Origin: an uncultured Bacteroidales bacterium
GTDB taxonomy: Bacteria > Bacteroidota > Bacteroidia > Bacteroidales > UBA932
Assembly: GCA_944326315.1 (NCBI GenBank)
Contig: CALVDP010000009.1
Location: forward strand, 1-55,242
Length of the DNA: 55,242 nt
Direction of reading: 5' to 3'
Below, in pieces: positions 8,881 to 18,219 of this stretch. Made by a program: the position numbers and the translations under genes. A model generated the notes under the pieces. The model saw only the letters and a program-made list of their open reading frames with translations. It was not told the origin of the DNA and did not search any database. Position 1 is the stretch's first letter. Each line of letters starts with the position of its first letter.

Positions 8881-10026
8881 TTACTGCAATTTTCGTGCTC
8901 CATCGCTTATCACGACATCATAAATTTTCGGTGAATGACCGAATTTTTCTGTAAATGAACTTTTTGCCCTGTCAATAAATTTGTCATACAGTTCATTCCT
9001 GACAAGATTGATGGTACAGCCTCCGAAACCGCCTCCCATGACACGGGATCCTGTCACACCGCATTCCCTGGCAAGGTCATTCAGGAAGTCAAGCTCCTCG
9101 CAACTCACCTCATACAGCTTGCTCATGCCATAGTGGGTCTCGTACATCTTCTCACCCACAGTCTCATAGTCATCCCTTTCAAGCGCGTCGCAGACATCAA
9201 GCACCCTCTGCACCTCGTCTATCACATATTCAGCGCGCATGTAGTCCTCTTCAGTGATATCGGCTTTCACTTCCTCAAGCCATTCCATCCTGGCATCCCT
9301 GAGGAACTCCACCTCCGGATGATTCCTGCGGATTGCTGCAGCGGCGCGTTCACAGGATTCCCTGCGCTTGTTGTATGCGGAAGATGCAAGTTCATGCTTC
9401 ACGGCAGAATCCACAAGGACAAGCCTGTAACCGTCCGGATGGAACGGATAATACTTGTACTCCATCGTCTTGCAGTCAAGCCGTATAAGATTGCCGGCCT
9501 TGCCGAATACGGATGCAAACTGATCCATGATGCCGCACTTCACACCGCAGTAATTATGCTCCGTGGACTGGCCTATGCGGGCAAGCTCGAACTTGTCTAT
9601 CTTGAGGTCAAACAGATAATTCAAGGCAAACGCAAATGTACTTTCAAGGGCGGCTGATGATGACATTCCCGCACCAAGCGGTACATCCCCTGCGAAAACG
9701 GCATTGAACCCGGAAATGTTCCCTCCCCTCTTGATAGTCTCGCGGCATACTCCGAATACGTATCTCGCCCAGCTCTGAGCCGGAGCATCCTCCTCCTTCA
9801 AGCCGAATTCCACATATTCATCCATATCTATGGAATATACGCAGACCTTCTCGGTGCCGTTTGGCCTGATTTCGGCCATTATACCCTTGTCAACGGCTCC
9901 GGGGAACACGAAGCCCCCGTTATAGTCCGTATGTTCACCGATAAGGTTTATCCTTCCTGCCGAGGCGAAAAAATCCCCGTCTTCACCGAACAGGGTCTTG
10001 AATTTTTCTGCTATTTTAGCTCTCAT
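8881..10026 (-). CDS. galK: Galactokinase
   Basis: 381 residues, normal length for GalK, a GHMP kinase that phosphorylates galactose at C1 in the Leloir pathway. It carries the signature GRINLIGEHTDY (residues 24-35), the ATP-binding PLGAGMSSSAAL loop (about 116-127) and the C-terminal GSRVMGGGFGGC motif. Cytoplasmic. No galM, galT or galactose transporter is adjacent. Upstream lies the 75-bp tandem repeat whose minus-strand promoter elements point into this gene, so expression may depend on repeat copy number. Confidence 0.97.
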   Translation of the reverse strand: MRAKIAEKFKTLFGEDGDFFASAGRINLIGEHTDYNGGFVFPGAVDKGIMAEIRPNGTEKVCVYSIDMDEYVEFGLKEEDAPAQSWARYVFGVCRETIKRGGNISGFNAVFAGDVPLGAGMSSSAALESTFAFALNYLFDLKIDKFELARIGQSTEHNYCGVKCGIMDQFASVFGKAGNLIRLDCKTMEYKYYPFHPDGYRLVLVDSAVKHELASSAYNKRRESCERAAAAIRRNHPEVEFLRDARMEWLEEVKADITEEDYMRAEYVIDEVQRVLDVCDALERDDYETVGEKMYETHYGMSKLYEVSCEELDFLNDLARECGVTGSRVMGGGFGGCTINLVRNELYDKFIDRAKSSFTEKFGHSPKIYDVVISDGARKLQ

Positions 10027-10134
10027 GATGTGTTATTAAATTAATTGATTATTCTTCAGTCCAGATACACGCACAGCCGGGAGCAGGTCAAGCGGATTTT
10101 CCTTGCCCGGATGCAACAGCATAAATGACGAAGT

Positions 10135-10166
10135 CAAATATACGCAGAAGCCGAGTGCAATGCAAG
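10135..10166 (-). promoter_or_regulatory. Promoter in repeat unit 1, toward galK
   Basis: The same arrangement as in unit 2 but with CTTG in place of TTTG at -33 (one mismatch), the 20-nt spacer and TATATTTG at 10135-10142. The change to CTTG is a by-product of the compensated stem change in this unit. Confidence 0.5.
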
Positions 10167-10209
10167 TAAACTTGCAATTGCCGGGGCTCAACAGTATAAA
10201 TGACGAAGT

Positions 10210-10241
10210 CAAATATACGCAGAAGCCGAGTGCAATGCAAA
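10210..10241 (-). promoter_or_regulatory. Promoter in repeat unit 2, toward galK
   Basis: On the minus strand, TTTG (10238-10241), a 20-nt spacer and TATATTTG (10210-10217) match the Bacteroidota consensus exactly. Confidence 0.6.
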
Positions 10242-10313
10242 CAAGTTTGCAATTGCCGAGGCGCTACAGTATAAATGCCTGAAAGGCAAATATAAGAATA
10301 ATATATCCACAAA

Positions 10314-11294
10314 TCAATCTTTTTTTACAATAAGGACAATCGGAAGATGGTCGCTCACCCCTCCGGTGTACCGCGGTCCCGTATAAGTCCTGAGCGGCTT
10401 CATCCCGGAATGACGGCCGTCCTTCACCTTCAGGAAATCCGGGAAACAAATATCCATATACGACTTCTCCGCAAGGCCTGCACTGACCAGAAACATGTCT
10501 ATCAGCTCCCATCTGCCCCCGAAACGTATGGTCCCCAACCCTTTCCGGTGAAGAGGGGCGGCCAGATTGCACAGCGACGGTTCCGCCATGGACAGGGCCC
10601 TGCCGTCCGGAGTGTCGTTGAAATCACCCATGCACACAATATTCTCCTCTCCCTCGGAACGGAGGGAATCACATACTGAAAGCATCCTTTTCATGACAGC
10701 CGTTCTCCTGCCGTCAGACACTTCGACACCTCCGTACTTCGATGGATGATGATTTACAAGGAAATGATACCTGCCACCGCTTCCGTCCTCCAGCAGGACA
10801 TAAAGGATGTCCCTGGTATTCATGGCATTCCCGTCAGCGTCACTTCTCACTGCGAATGCCTTCATGCCGGCAAGGGAAAACACGTCACTCCTGTACATAA
10901 GGGCGACATCAATACCGCGTCTGTCGGGAGAATCCTCATGCACCTGCTCATACCCGTATTTCCGGAGCAGCGTACCCTCGGCTACGGAATGTACCACCCG
11001 GCCGTTCTCCACTTCCGCCACACCTATCACGTCAGGGACCTTTCCGTATCTGTCAGACATCCACAGGATACATTTGGCCACGGCATGACATTTCTTCCAG
11101 TAACGTCCTTTGGTCCATCGTCTGTCTCCTTCGGGGCTGAAATCCCTGTCCGAATCCCCGTTCCCTTCATCCGTATAGTCGAAGAAGTTCTCAAGGTTCC
11201 AGAATACAGCTACAAGTGTATCCCCACATGTACGGGAAAACACTGCGGTCTCCACACAGAGACATAGGCCGTATATGAGCGCCAGAAGTTTCAT
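10314..11294 (-). CDS. Secreted endonuclease/exonuclease/phosphatase family protein
   Basis: 326 residues starting with a probable signal peptide (to about residue 20). The fold's metal and catalytic motifs are present in order: WNLENFF, VAEVENG, NHHPSKYGG, GDFNDTPDG and a terminal SDHLPIVL histidine. Such proteins hydrolyse phosphodiester or phosphomonoester bonds; an exported member in a gut-type bacterium may act on nucleic acid or phospholipid. It is divergent from ychF. The intact catalytic set argues for activity, but substrate cannot be inferred. Confidence 0.85.
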   Translation of the reverse strand: MKLLALIYGLCLCVETAVFSRTCGDTLVAVFWNLENFFDYTDEGNGDSDRDFSPEGDRRWTKGRYWKKCHAVAKCILWMSDRYGKVPDVIGVAEVENGRVVHSVAEGTLLRKYGYEQVHEDSPDRRGIDVALMYRSDVFSLAGMKAFAVRSDADGNAMNTRDILYVLLEDGSGGRYHFLVNHHPSKYGGVEVSDGRRTAVMKRMLSVCDSLRSEGEENIVCMGDFNDTPDGRALSMAEPSLCNLAAPLHRKGLGTIRFGGRWELIDMFLVSAGLAEKSYMDICFPDFLKVKDGRHSGMKPLRTYTGPRYTGGVSDHLPIVLIVKKD

Positions 11295-11392
11295 GCAGCA
11301 AATATCACCATCATTTCCCGGGAAAAATGCAAGAAAAAGAAAAACAGACAGACAATTTCTTACAGAAAAAGAAAAAACTGCATAAAAAACAG

Positions 11393-11400
11393 TAAATTTG
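11393..11400 (+). promoter_or_regulatory. -7 promoter element for ychF (TAAATTTG)
   Basis: An exact TAnnTTTG match 24 bases before the ychF start codon. The -33 region is A-rich without a TTTG at the expected spacing, so the assignment rests on the -7 alone. Confidence 0.45.
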
Positions 11401-11424
11401 CCGCCTCATTAAAATTTTCAGGGT

Positions 11425-12528
11425 ATGTCATTGAAATGCGGGATAGTAGGTCTCCCAAATGTGGGAAAATCCACACTGTTCAACTGTATAAGTTCAGGAA
11501 AGGCGCAGAGCGCCAATTTCCCTTTCTGCACGATAGAACCGAACATCGGGTCCACAATAGTGCCGGACAGGAGACTTGAAGAACTGGAAAAGATATGCAA
11601 GCCAAAACGTGTAGTCCCTGCCACAGTGGAGATAGTCGACATAGCAGGACTCGTAAAGGGTGCAAGCAAGGGTGAAGGGCTGGGGAACCAGTTTCTCGCG
11701 AATATAAGGGAAACAGACGCCATACTGCATGTGCTCAGGTGTTTCGACGATCCCAATATCGTGCATGTCGACGGATCTGTGAACCCTGTCAGGGACAAGG
11801 AAGTCATCGACATGGAGCTTCAGCTGAAAGACCTTGAGACTGTGGAGAACAGGCTTGCTAAAGTACAGAAACAGGCTCAGGCAGGAGGCGACAAGACCGC
11901 CAGGAAGCTTTGCGACATCTTGCAGAAATACAAGGAGGTGCTCCTTGAAGGGAAGAACTGCCGCGCAGTGTCTTTTGACAATCCTGAAGACCAGCAGCTT
12001 GCCAGAGAACTCTATCTCCTGACAAACAAGCCCGTAATGTATATATGCAACGTGGACGAAGCTTCCGCTGCCACTGGCAACGGATATGTTGACAAGGTGA
12101 GGGAAGCAGTGAAAGACGAGAACGCAGAAATTCTGGTCATAGCCGCCAAGATCGAATCCGACATAGCCGAGCTGGAGACATACGAAGAGAGACAGATGTT
12201 CCTGGAAGAAATGGGACTGAAGGAATCCGGTGTGGTACGCCTTATCCAGAGCGCTTATTCCCTTCTGAACCTGCAGACCTTCTTCACGGCCGGTCCGGAT
12301 GAATGCAGGGCATGGACCATCAACAAAGGTGACAAGGCACCCAAAGCGGCAGGGGTCATCCACACAGACTTCGAGAAAGGCTTCATACGCGCAGAAGTCA
12401 TCAAATACGAAGACTTCATAGAGTTGAAGTCCGAGGCCGCCTGCCGCGCCGCAGGGAAGCTCGGCATTGAAGGCAAGGATTATGTCGTCCAGGACGGAGA
12501 CATAATGCACTTCCTGTTCAACGTATAG
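11425..12528 (+). CDS. ychF: Redox-regulated ATPase YchF (OLA1 family)
   Basis: 367 residues, the usual length. It has the P-loop GLPNVGKST (residues 9-17), a switch region DIAGLVKGASKGEGLGNQFL, the NxxE-type base motif (NVDE) that gives this Obg-family member ATP preference, and a C-terminal TGS domain (AWTINKGDKAPKAAG). YchF is a cytoplasmic, ribosome-associated translation and stress factor. It is convergent with the fructokinase gene, with only five bases between the stop codons. Confidence 0.97.
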   Translation: MSLKCGIVGLPNVGKSTLFNCISSGKAQSANFPFCTIEPNIGSTIVPDRRLEELEKICKPKRVVPATVEIVDIAGLVKGASKGEGLGNQFLANIRETDAILHVLRCFDDPNIVHVDGSVNPVRDKEVIDMELQLKDLETVENRLAKVQKQAQAGGDKTARKLCDILQKYKEVLLEGKNCRAVSFDNPEDQQLARELYLLTNKPVMYICNVDEASAATGNGYVDKVREAVKDENAEILVIAAKIESDIAELETYEERQMFLEEMGLKESGVVRLIQSAYSLLNLQTFFTAGPDECRAWTINKGDKAPKAAGVIHTDFEKGFIRAEVIKYEDFIELKSEAACRAAGKLGIEGKDYVVQDGDIMHFLFNV

Positions 12529-12533
12529 GAGCT

Positions 12534-13382
12534 TCAGTTCCAGGCTCCCGCCTGCATGCATACCGATGCTGCCGTCTTCACGGCAACGGCATGGGCATCC
12601 TCCACGGACATGCCGTTCAGCAGTGAGCCGACGAATGCCCCGGCGAAAGAATCTCCGGCACCGACGGTATCCACTACCTTGACTTTCGGGGTCTCTATAT
12701 GTGACACCCCGCCTTCGTGATACACCTCACTGTAAGACGCACCAGCCGTCAGCACAAGCAGCCTCAACGAAAACCTGTCCATGAGCTCGCGGCACAGGCT
12801 GCCGTCTGAAGTCCCGGACAGGTCGAGCAGGTCCTTAAGTATAATCAGCTCGGCATCATTGATTTTCAAGACATTGGCCTTTCCAAGAGAATCTGTTATG
12901 ACTTCTCTGTCGAAAAAATCCTGCCTGAGGTTGATATCGTACACCTTGAGAGCATTTTCAGGCATTGTCCTGATAACCGTATCCATGGTATTCCTTGATT
13001 CCTCGCATCTCTGTGCAAGTGTACCGAATGCTATCGCTGATGCCTTCCCGGCCAGCGCAAGCGTCTCTCCGGTGACAGGTATATGGTCCCAGGCGACATC
13101 CCTGCATATTTCATATTCAGGCTGGCCGCCGCGGAGAGTCACCTGCACAGTCCCTGTTGGATAACCGACATGACTTACCGACAAGTTGATACCATGAGAC
13201 CTGGCCTCTTCTTCAAGTTCCTGCCCAAGGGCATCATTGCCTACTGCGCTGACAGCCCACGCCTCCGTACCATGGAGAGAAGCGTGATATGCAAAATTGA
13301 CTGGGGCTCCTCCGGCCTTTCTGCCATCAGGGAGCATATCCCAAAGGAATTCTCCTATTCCCAAAACAACCGGTAATGACAT
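12534..13382 (-). CDS. Fructokinase (PfkB family)
   Basis: 282 residues. The N-terminal GEFLWDMLPDGRKAGGAPVN and the C-terminal DTVGAGDSFAGAF with the catalytic aspartate at about residue 244 mark a PfkB sugar kinase of the fructokinase branch. It would convert imported fructose to fructose-6-phosphate in the cytoplasm. It is the last gene of the fructan-type operon, three bases after the MFS porter gene, which supports fructose as substrate. Confidence 0.9.
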   Translation of the reverse strand: MSLPVVLGIGEFLWDMLPDGRKAGGAPVNFAYHASLHGTEAWAVSAVGNDALGQELEEEARSHGINLSVSHVGYPTGTVQVTLRGGQPEYEICRDVAWDHIPVTGETLALAGKASAIAFGTLAQRCEESRNTMDTVIRTMPENALKVYDINLRQDFFDREVITDSLGKANVLKINDAELIILKDLLDLSGTSDGSLCRELMDRFSLRLLVLTAGASYSEVYHEGGVSHIETPKVKVVDTVGAGDSFAGAFVGSLLNGMSVEDAHAVAVKTAASVCMQAGAWN

Positions 13383-13385
13383 AAT

Positions 13386-14636
13386 TCAATCTATTTTCAG
13401 TTCTTTCTGTATTTCTTCCAATGTCTTGCCCTTGGTCTCCGGAATGTACAAGGCTATGAACAGGCTTGCCACGAGAAGAAGGACGGCGAATATCCCGAAA
13501 GCGACATTCGTGCCAAGCGACGCTTCCATCCACGGATAGAACTGGACTACGATAAATGCACAGGCCCAGCTCACCCCGGTAGACAAAGCCATCGCCGTTC
13601 CTCTGATGCGTGAAGGATACATTTCCGCAGTGACCACAAACATCAAAGGCGAGAACGACAAGGCAAAAAAACCGATAAAACCCATTATGGCGGCCAATAC
13701 GGAAGCAGGGGCAGGGTCTTCAATACTGTATGCCCATGCAAGATAAGCCAGGCACAGGAAAGAACCGATACCTCCGGTGACCAGCAACGTCTTACGGTTG
13801 AACTTGTCTACGACCCACAATGCGACAAGGGTGAACACAAGGTTGGCTATCCCGATGTAAACGGTCTGAAGCAGCGGGTCATTCCCGATACCAAGGCTGT
13901 CAAGGATACCTGGAGCATAATTCACGACCACATTTATGCCTGTTATCTGCTGGAAAAACGCAAGCATTATCCCCAGAAAGACCACATACCCGGTACGGCC
14001 TCTGAACATGGCTGAAATGCCTGCATCATTGCTCCCGTCTTTCCCCAGCCGGTCTTTCTCCTCAATCCATACTTGGCTTTCCGGAAGGAATATCAGGAGA
14101 AGCGCCGCTACGACAGAAAAGAAAAAAGGAAGGCCGAGCATAAGATGCCAGTTATCCCTTATGATGAAGTTCCAGCAGTATGCTGCAAGGATACCCACGA
14201 CCACACCTACCTGGTAAAACGATACCAGGGTCCCTCTGTAAGCGGCAGGGGAAATTTCGGAAATATACGAAGGTATTACGGCTGACAGAATGCCGGCCCC
14301 TATGCCTCCAAGCAGCCGGAATACGGTAAGATAAACCCAAGAAGGGACAAACAGCCAGCAGCCAAGACCGGACAAGGCAAGGAGAAGAGAAGAGACCAGA
14401 AGCATAGGCTTCCTGCCATACCTGTCGGCAAGACGGCCCCCGGCCAAGGCTCCTGCCAGGCATCCTATCAGAATGGAACCTGTCACGAATCCTTTCGCCA
14501 GCGCAGTCAATGCGAATTCCTGGCAGATTATATCTATGGCTCCCGAAATGCCGCCCATGTTCATGCCTACGACGACAGCCCCGAATGCGGCGGCAAAAGC
14601 ATAAAAAACTATCTTAGATTGTCTCATTGTTGTCAT
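13386..14636 (-). CDS. MFS sugar porter (putative fructose importer)
   Basis: 416 residues with about 12 transmembrane segments. Sugar-porter signatures are present: GRLADRYGRKP between helices 2 and 3, PESQVW in the central loop, and PETKGKTLEEIQKEL near the C terminus. It sits in the inner membrane and would take up the monosaccharide freed by the GH32 and GH172 enzymes. It overlaps the end of the upstream GH172 gene; a second ATG at 14627 gives a smaller overlap. Between a fructan hydrolase and a fructokinase, fructose is the likeliest substrate. Confidence 0.85.
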   Translation of the reverse strand: MTTMRQSKIVFYAFAAAFGAVVVGMNMGGISGAIDIICQEFALTALAKGFVTGSILIGCLAGALAGGRLADRYGRKPMLLVSSLLLALSGLGCWLFVPSWVYLTVFRLLGGIGAGILSAVIPSYISEISPAAYRGTLVSFYQVGVVVGILAAYCWNFIIRDNWHLMLGLPFFFSVVAALLLIFLPESQVWIEEKDRLGKDGSNDAGISAMFRGRTGYVVFLGIMLAFFQQITGINVVVNYAPGILDSLGIGNDPLLQTVYIGIANLVFTLVALWVVDKFNRKTLLVTGGIGSFLCLAYLAWAYSIEDPAPASVLAAIMGFIGFFALSFSPLMFVVTAEMYPSRIRGTAMALSTGVSWACAFIVVQFYPWMEASLGTNVAFGIFAVLLLVASLFIALYIPETKGKTLEEIQKELKID

Positions 14637-16671
14637 TTGTCTTTTTCAATATTATACAGTCCAGACCGAACATGGTACCCTTGGATGCCCTGTTCTTCCC
14701 GGCTATGGAAATTTCTATTCTGATATTCCCGTCCGTACACGTCCTCCCCAGCGATATCAGGTCGGAATTGATCACTGAAGGGAAATAACAGTCCATGGTC
14801 GCAGCTTCCCTCCCGTCCAAAGATATGGATATTATTCCATAATCTGCGGCCATTGTGGCATGAATCCCGACTTCATATTCTCCGGGAGAGATTCCTCCAA
14901 GTTCAAGGACCGCCCTGTCGCCCTGGCTGCCGCCATAGAATACAAGCTGCCTTGCACCGCTCCACATCCCGTCAGGAAATCCTGACATATCCTGCCTGTC
15001 TGTATTAAGGCCGGACGAAATATATACGGGAACAAGAGATTCTGCCTCTACTGAATTCTCAATTACAAACTTTTCAGGATCAGGAGGAGGATCAGGCATA
15101 TCATACCTGAAAGTCCGCGGATCTGTCACTGCCGTTGCCTCTGTTTCCCTGTCACCGTACCAGTATACCGTGGAAGCATAATCGACTTCGCCCGGTCTCC
15201 AGCTTATCAACTCCAGATCAAAGTCCAGACTTCTCGAAAACGGTATCAGGTCACCGACTCTGGTTCTGAGAAAAGTATTGTATCCTCTTGAAGAGGCAAG
15301 GTCCGCCCTTGGAGCTCCTCCGAACGGAGTATGGAAAATCACGACAGGGGCCCATGAAGAATTGTAATAATCTTCCGTACCTGTCCCGAAAAAGACAGGA
15401 AAGTCCGATCCGTCTACATAAATTTTCTCATCACCTTCTCCATACCATGCCTTGGAATGGTTGAACAAGGTAAGATTGTCTCCCGCATAAATGCCTCTTC
15501 CGCCTGAAATTTCAGTGAAATCCCATTCTTTGCACCGGCTCATGACGTCTGTCACGACAAGACTTGTATCCGAATGCCATGATGTATGGAAATAAAGGGT
15601 GTTGGGACCGAAATCATAACGTCTTGTCCTTGCCTCAATGGTGATACGGCAATCGTATCCTGACAGATTTTCAGCCTCGAATAGTGCATAGTCACGGTAA
15701 GGCATTATCCAATAAGAGCGGACAGATCCCCTGCCATCGGAGTACAGTTGCCTGCAGTCGACAGGGAAAGCCCCCATCCCTGCTCCGGAAAAGTCGCTCA
15801 ACGGAGCAAGGATTGTCTCCTTGCCGTCAAATACGCCTCTCAGCACAATCGAACGCATGACTCGGGCGTACGAGGCTGAGTCAACACCCTCCACATTGAC
15901 AGAAAGCCAGGTCACCACGCGACTGCCCCGTGGCAGGACAAGCTTGTCACCGCCTTTGGACAACTTTCCTTCCGGTTCATGACGAGATGCAAGACGTTTC
16001 CCGGCTGCGACAATGTCTCTGGAATATTTTTCAGCCACTTCAACTGAAAAGGTCTCCACCGGCGTCCCTTCCGGATACCGGCGATATTCTATCTGATAAT
16101 ATCTGGGAATACCTGACCAGCCTTCCGGTTCCTCAAGGGTAATCTTGCATCCTTCCGAATACGGTATCGGCAAGTAGAATGTCTGACCTCCTTTCATGCC
16201 TTTCTCATAGCTCGTATGAATCTGGACAAGGGGATTGTCATCCAACGCATTCAATCCGAATTCAGTAAAATCGAATGAATTCATTACCCAGTCCGGAGTC
16301 TCATGTCCGTCAAAATAGAATCTCAACGTCGACCTTGGGTTTCTTGTCGTAATCCATATTCTCATTATGGCTCCGGGACATGTCTCTTCGAAAAGCACCT
16401 TTTCCTTGCGGCCGTCTTTGATTTCAAGTCGTTCGTACCCGAAACCGTCATTGTTCGCAAACCATGTGGAATCTCCCGGGTCTGAAGATCTCCTGTCATG
16501 ACTGCTGACCATACGTGCCTCATACGGCAAGGCCGGGTATTCGGCAGGGGCATACATATCGGTCATCCCGTCAAGCAGCGACTTAAGGGTGACAGTTCTT
16601 CCGTCATCCTCCCTGCCGCAGGACATAAGGGCAAGTGCCGCATATACAGCTAAAAACAGATTCCTTTTCAT
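14614..16671 (-). CDS. GH172 (DUF2961) lipoprotein with C-terminal accessory domain
   Basis: 685 residues with a lipoprotein signal (LMSC, lipid cysteine 18). The DUF2961/GH172 core includes SSHDRRSSDP, FYFDGHETPDWVMNSF and FGTGTEDYY (about residue 430). GH172 contains difructose dianhydride I synthase/hydrolase (alpha-D-fructofuranosidase) and exo-D-arabinofuranosidases. About 140 residues beyond the core form an extra beta-rich domain absent from the shorter paralogue at 18220-19881. The ATG overlaps the GH32 stop by four bases, indicating translational coupling. Neighbouring GH32 and fructokinase genes point to fructofuranosyl rather than arabinofuranosyl substrates; this is inference. Confidence 0.85.
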   Translation of the reverse strand: MKRNLFLAVYAALALMSCGREDDGRTVTLKSLLDGMTDMYAPAEYPALPYEARMVSSHDRRSSDPGDSTWFANNDGFGYERLEIKDGRKEKVLFEETCPGAIMRIWITTRNPRSTLRFYFDGHETPDWVMNSFDFTEFGLNALDDNPLVQIHTSYEKGMKGGQTFYLPIPYSEGCKITLEEPEGWSGIPRYYQIEYRRYPEGTPVETFSVEVAEKYSRDIVAAGKRLASRHEPEGKLSKGGDKLVLPRGSRVVTWLSVNVEGVDSASYARVMRSIVLRGVFDGKETILAPLSDFSGAGMGAFPVDCRQLYSDGRGSVRSYWIMPYRDYALFEAENLSGYDCRITIEARTRRYDFGPNTLYFHTSWHSDTSLVVTDVMSRCKEWDFTEISGGRGIYAGDNLTLFNHSKAWYGEGDEKIYVDGSDFPVFFGTGTEDYYNSSWAPVVIFHTPFGGAPRADLASSRGYNTFLRTRVGDLIPFSRSLDFDLELISWRPGEVDYASTVYWYGDRETEATAVTDPRTFRYDMPDPPPDPEKFVIENSVEAESLVPVYISSGLNTDRQDMSGFPDGMWSGARQLVFYGGSQGDRAVLELGGISPGEYEVGIHATMAADYGIISISLDGREAATMDCYFPSVINSDLISLGRTCTDGNIRIEISIAGKNRASKGTMFGLDCIILKKTNDNNETI

Positions 16672-18218
16672 AAAGACAACATTGTGATACAGACAGCGCC
16701 GCTGTCAATGAAACATTCCACCGAACCTTCTTCCTTTACAATCAGGACATCATGGGAATCCTTCGGTTCAAGACGGGCCTGAAGCCTGGTCCCGTATGCA
16801 CTGCTGAATGCGGCATCCTTCCTGAACACGGAAACGGAGGATTCTTCAAAATCAATGGTGAATTCTATCCCTTCTGCCTCAAAGGACGGATTTTCTGATG
16901 ATACATCGATGTTTATGATGTCCTTCCCGCATTTCTCAAGAATCTCTGCGACAGGATATGAGGCGACCCTCAGACCGCCGTCATATTCCATGAGGGAAAG
17001 CTCCCTTGGCACAGTCATGGAGCCGCGATATCCCACCGTAGGCACATCTGCCGCATACATCCAGTTGCTTTCCCATGCTACAAGTATCTTCCTGTTGTCA
17101 GGGGCATTGTTCCAGGTCACGGCGGCATAATGGTCCCGGCCATAGTCAAGCCAGCGCACCTTGTCATCGTCAGGCACAAAGGAATGGCCGTCAAAATCCC
17201 CTATAAAATACTGAACTGCAGAGCCGTACGGATCCCTGTTACTTGAACACAGCATCACCCATCTGCTGCCGTCTTTCCAAGGAAGCTCAAACAGGTCAGG
17301 ACATTCCCATACACTGGAGTGGCTGCCGGTACCTTCCCCGAACCTGCTTTCAAATGACCATGATTTCAAGTCTGTGGAAGAGTATATTTCCATGGCATCT
17401 CCTGCACTTATTATCATTATCCATTTCCCGTCAGGTCCATAACGAAATATTTTCGGATCTCTGAAGTCAGGACGGGGCGATTCCAGTACAGGATTTTCCT
17501 GGTATTTTGTGAAAGTCCTGCCGTTGTCCGTACTGTACGCCAGCGACTGTACCTGCCTGCTGCCGGCAGAAGTATATACCGCTACAATGGCATTTTCGCC
17601 GAAACCGGCCGTATTGTCCTCGTCCACGACAGCACAGCCCGAAAAAACCATCCCCAGAGAATCCGGCCTCAACGGGACATCAAGGTGAGTCCAGTGTACA
17701 AGATCTTCAGAAACGGCATGTCCCCAGGACAAGTTTCCCCATTTGCTGCCGAACGGATTATACTGATAGAAAAGATGCCATTCACCGTCCTTGAACACCA
17801 TGCCGTTCGGATCGTTCATCCAGCCGTACAAAGGCTTGAAATGCATATATGGCCTTCCGTTGTGCCATGCAGCGGATGCCTTTCCCCTGCGCAGTCCGGA
17901 AGAGAACATGCTTTCAAACGGAATTCCATCGAACCTCATGACGACCTGTCTGTCCGCAGTGTATGGAATATGATAATCTACCGTGTCCACGGCAAGTCTG
18001 GCGGTATATGGTATCCCGTACGGCTTACCGTCATGGAATACAGATACAACTGCCTCCGGAGCGTCATCCTCCATGGGAATCAGTATTGTCTCCCCTTCCT
18101 GCAGGACGATTTCAGACGAAATGTTGTTGATATGCTTAAGGCCGGGAACAGATGCACACCCGGCAGAAAGCATCATCAGGCCGGAGAATATCAGGCCGTA
18201 TGTCAGATATCCTCTCAT
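16668..18218 (-). CDS. GH32 beta-fructofuranosidase (levanase/inulinase type) lipoprotein
   Basis: 516 residues with a lipoprotein signal (LSAGC, cysteine 21). A short N-terminal beta domain (about 30-120) precedes the five-bladed propeller. All catalytic motifs are present: WMNDPNG with nucleophile Asp136, FRDPK with Asp254, and WECPD with acid/base Glu305. The C-terminal beta-sandwich is present. It releases fructose from beta-fructans or sucrose-like ends, probably at the outer membrane or in the periplasm. I start it at 18218, one base after the upstream stop; ATGs at 18230 and 18242 also exist. Confidence 0.95.
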   Translation of the reverse strand: MRGYLTYGLIFSGLMMLSAGCASVPGLKHINNISSEIVLQEGETILIPMEDDAPEAVVSVFHDGKPYGIPYTARLAVDTVDYHIPYTADRQVVMRFDGIPFESMFSSGLRRGKASAAWHNGRPYMHFKPLYGWMNDPNGMVFKDGEWHLFYQYNPFGSKWGNLSWGHAVSEDLVHWTHLDVPLRPDSLGMVFSGCAVVDEDNTAGFGENAIVAVYTSAGSRQVQSLAYSTDNGRTFTKYQENPVLESPRPDFRDPKIFRYGPDGKWIMIISAGDAMEIYSSTDLKSWSFESRFGEGTGSHSSVWECPDLFELPWKDGSRWVMLCSSNRDPYGSAVQYFIGDFDGHSFVPDDDKVRWLDYGRDHYAAVTWNNAPDNRKILVAWESNWMYAADVPTVGYRGSMTVPRELSLMEYDGGLRVASYPVAEILEKCGKDIINIDVSSENPSFEAEGIEFTIDFEESSVSVFRKDAAFSSAYGTRLQARLEPKDSHDVLIVKEEGSVECFIDSGAVCITMLSL

Positions 18219-18219
18219 A

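Larger units (their letters stand above)
10114..10296 (-). repeat. 75-bp tandem repeat carrying promoters (two units plus a partial third)
   Basis: Units at 10114-10188 and 10189-10263 are nearly identical with an exact 75-bp period; a third, starting at 10264, diverges after about 15 bases. Each full unit holds a hairpin: GCAAGT-AA-ACTTGC in the first and GCAAAC-AA-GTTTGC in the second, so both arms changed together and pairing is kept. On the minus strand each unit also has TATATTTG. It fills the 287-bp gap between galK and the endonuclease gene. Because 75 is a multiple of three, a spurious repetitive reading frame crosses it. Confidence 0.85.

Noticed and set aside
10114..10296. Possible CRISPR array from regularly spaced repeats
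   Set aside because: The repeats are contiguous 75-bp units without unique spacers, and no cas genes are near. The 29-bp duplication at 1832-1889 likewise has no spacer.
10088..10312. 74-codon minus-strand frame with a 25-residue repeat
   Set aside because: The repeat arises only because the 75-bp DNA repeat is a multiple of three. The region is better explained as tandem promoters.
12526..12556. Bidirectional terminator between ychF and the fructokinase gene
   Set aside because: A GGAGC/GCTCC pairing exists, but it is short, lies partly in coding sequence and lacks T tracts.
11494..12561. 355-codon minus-strand frame over ychF
   Set aside because: It is antisense to a highly conserved ATPase; the composition is the mirror of ychF codons.
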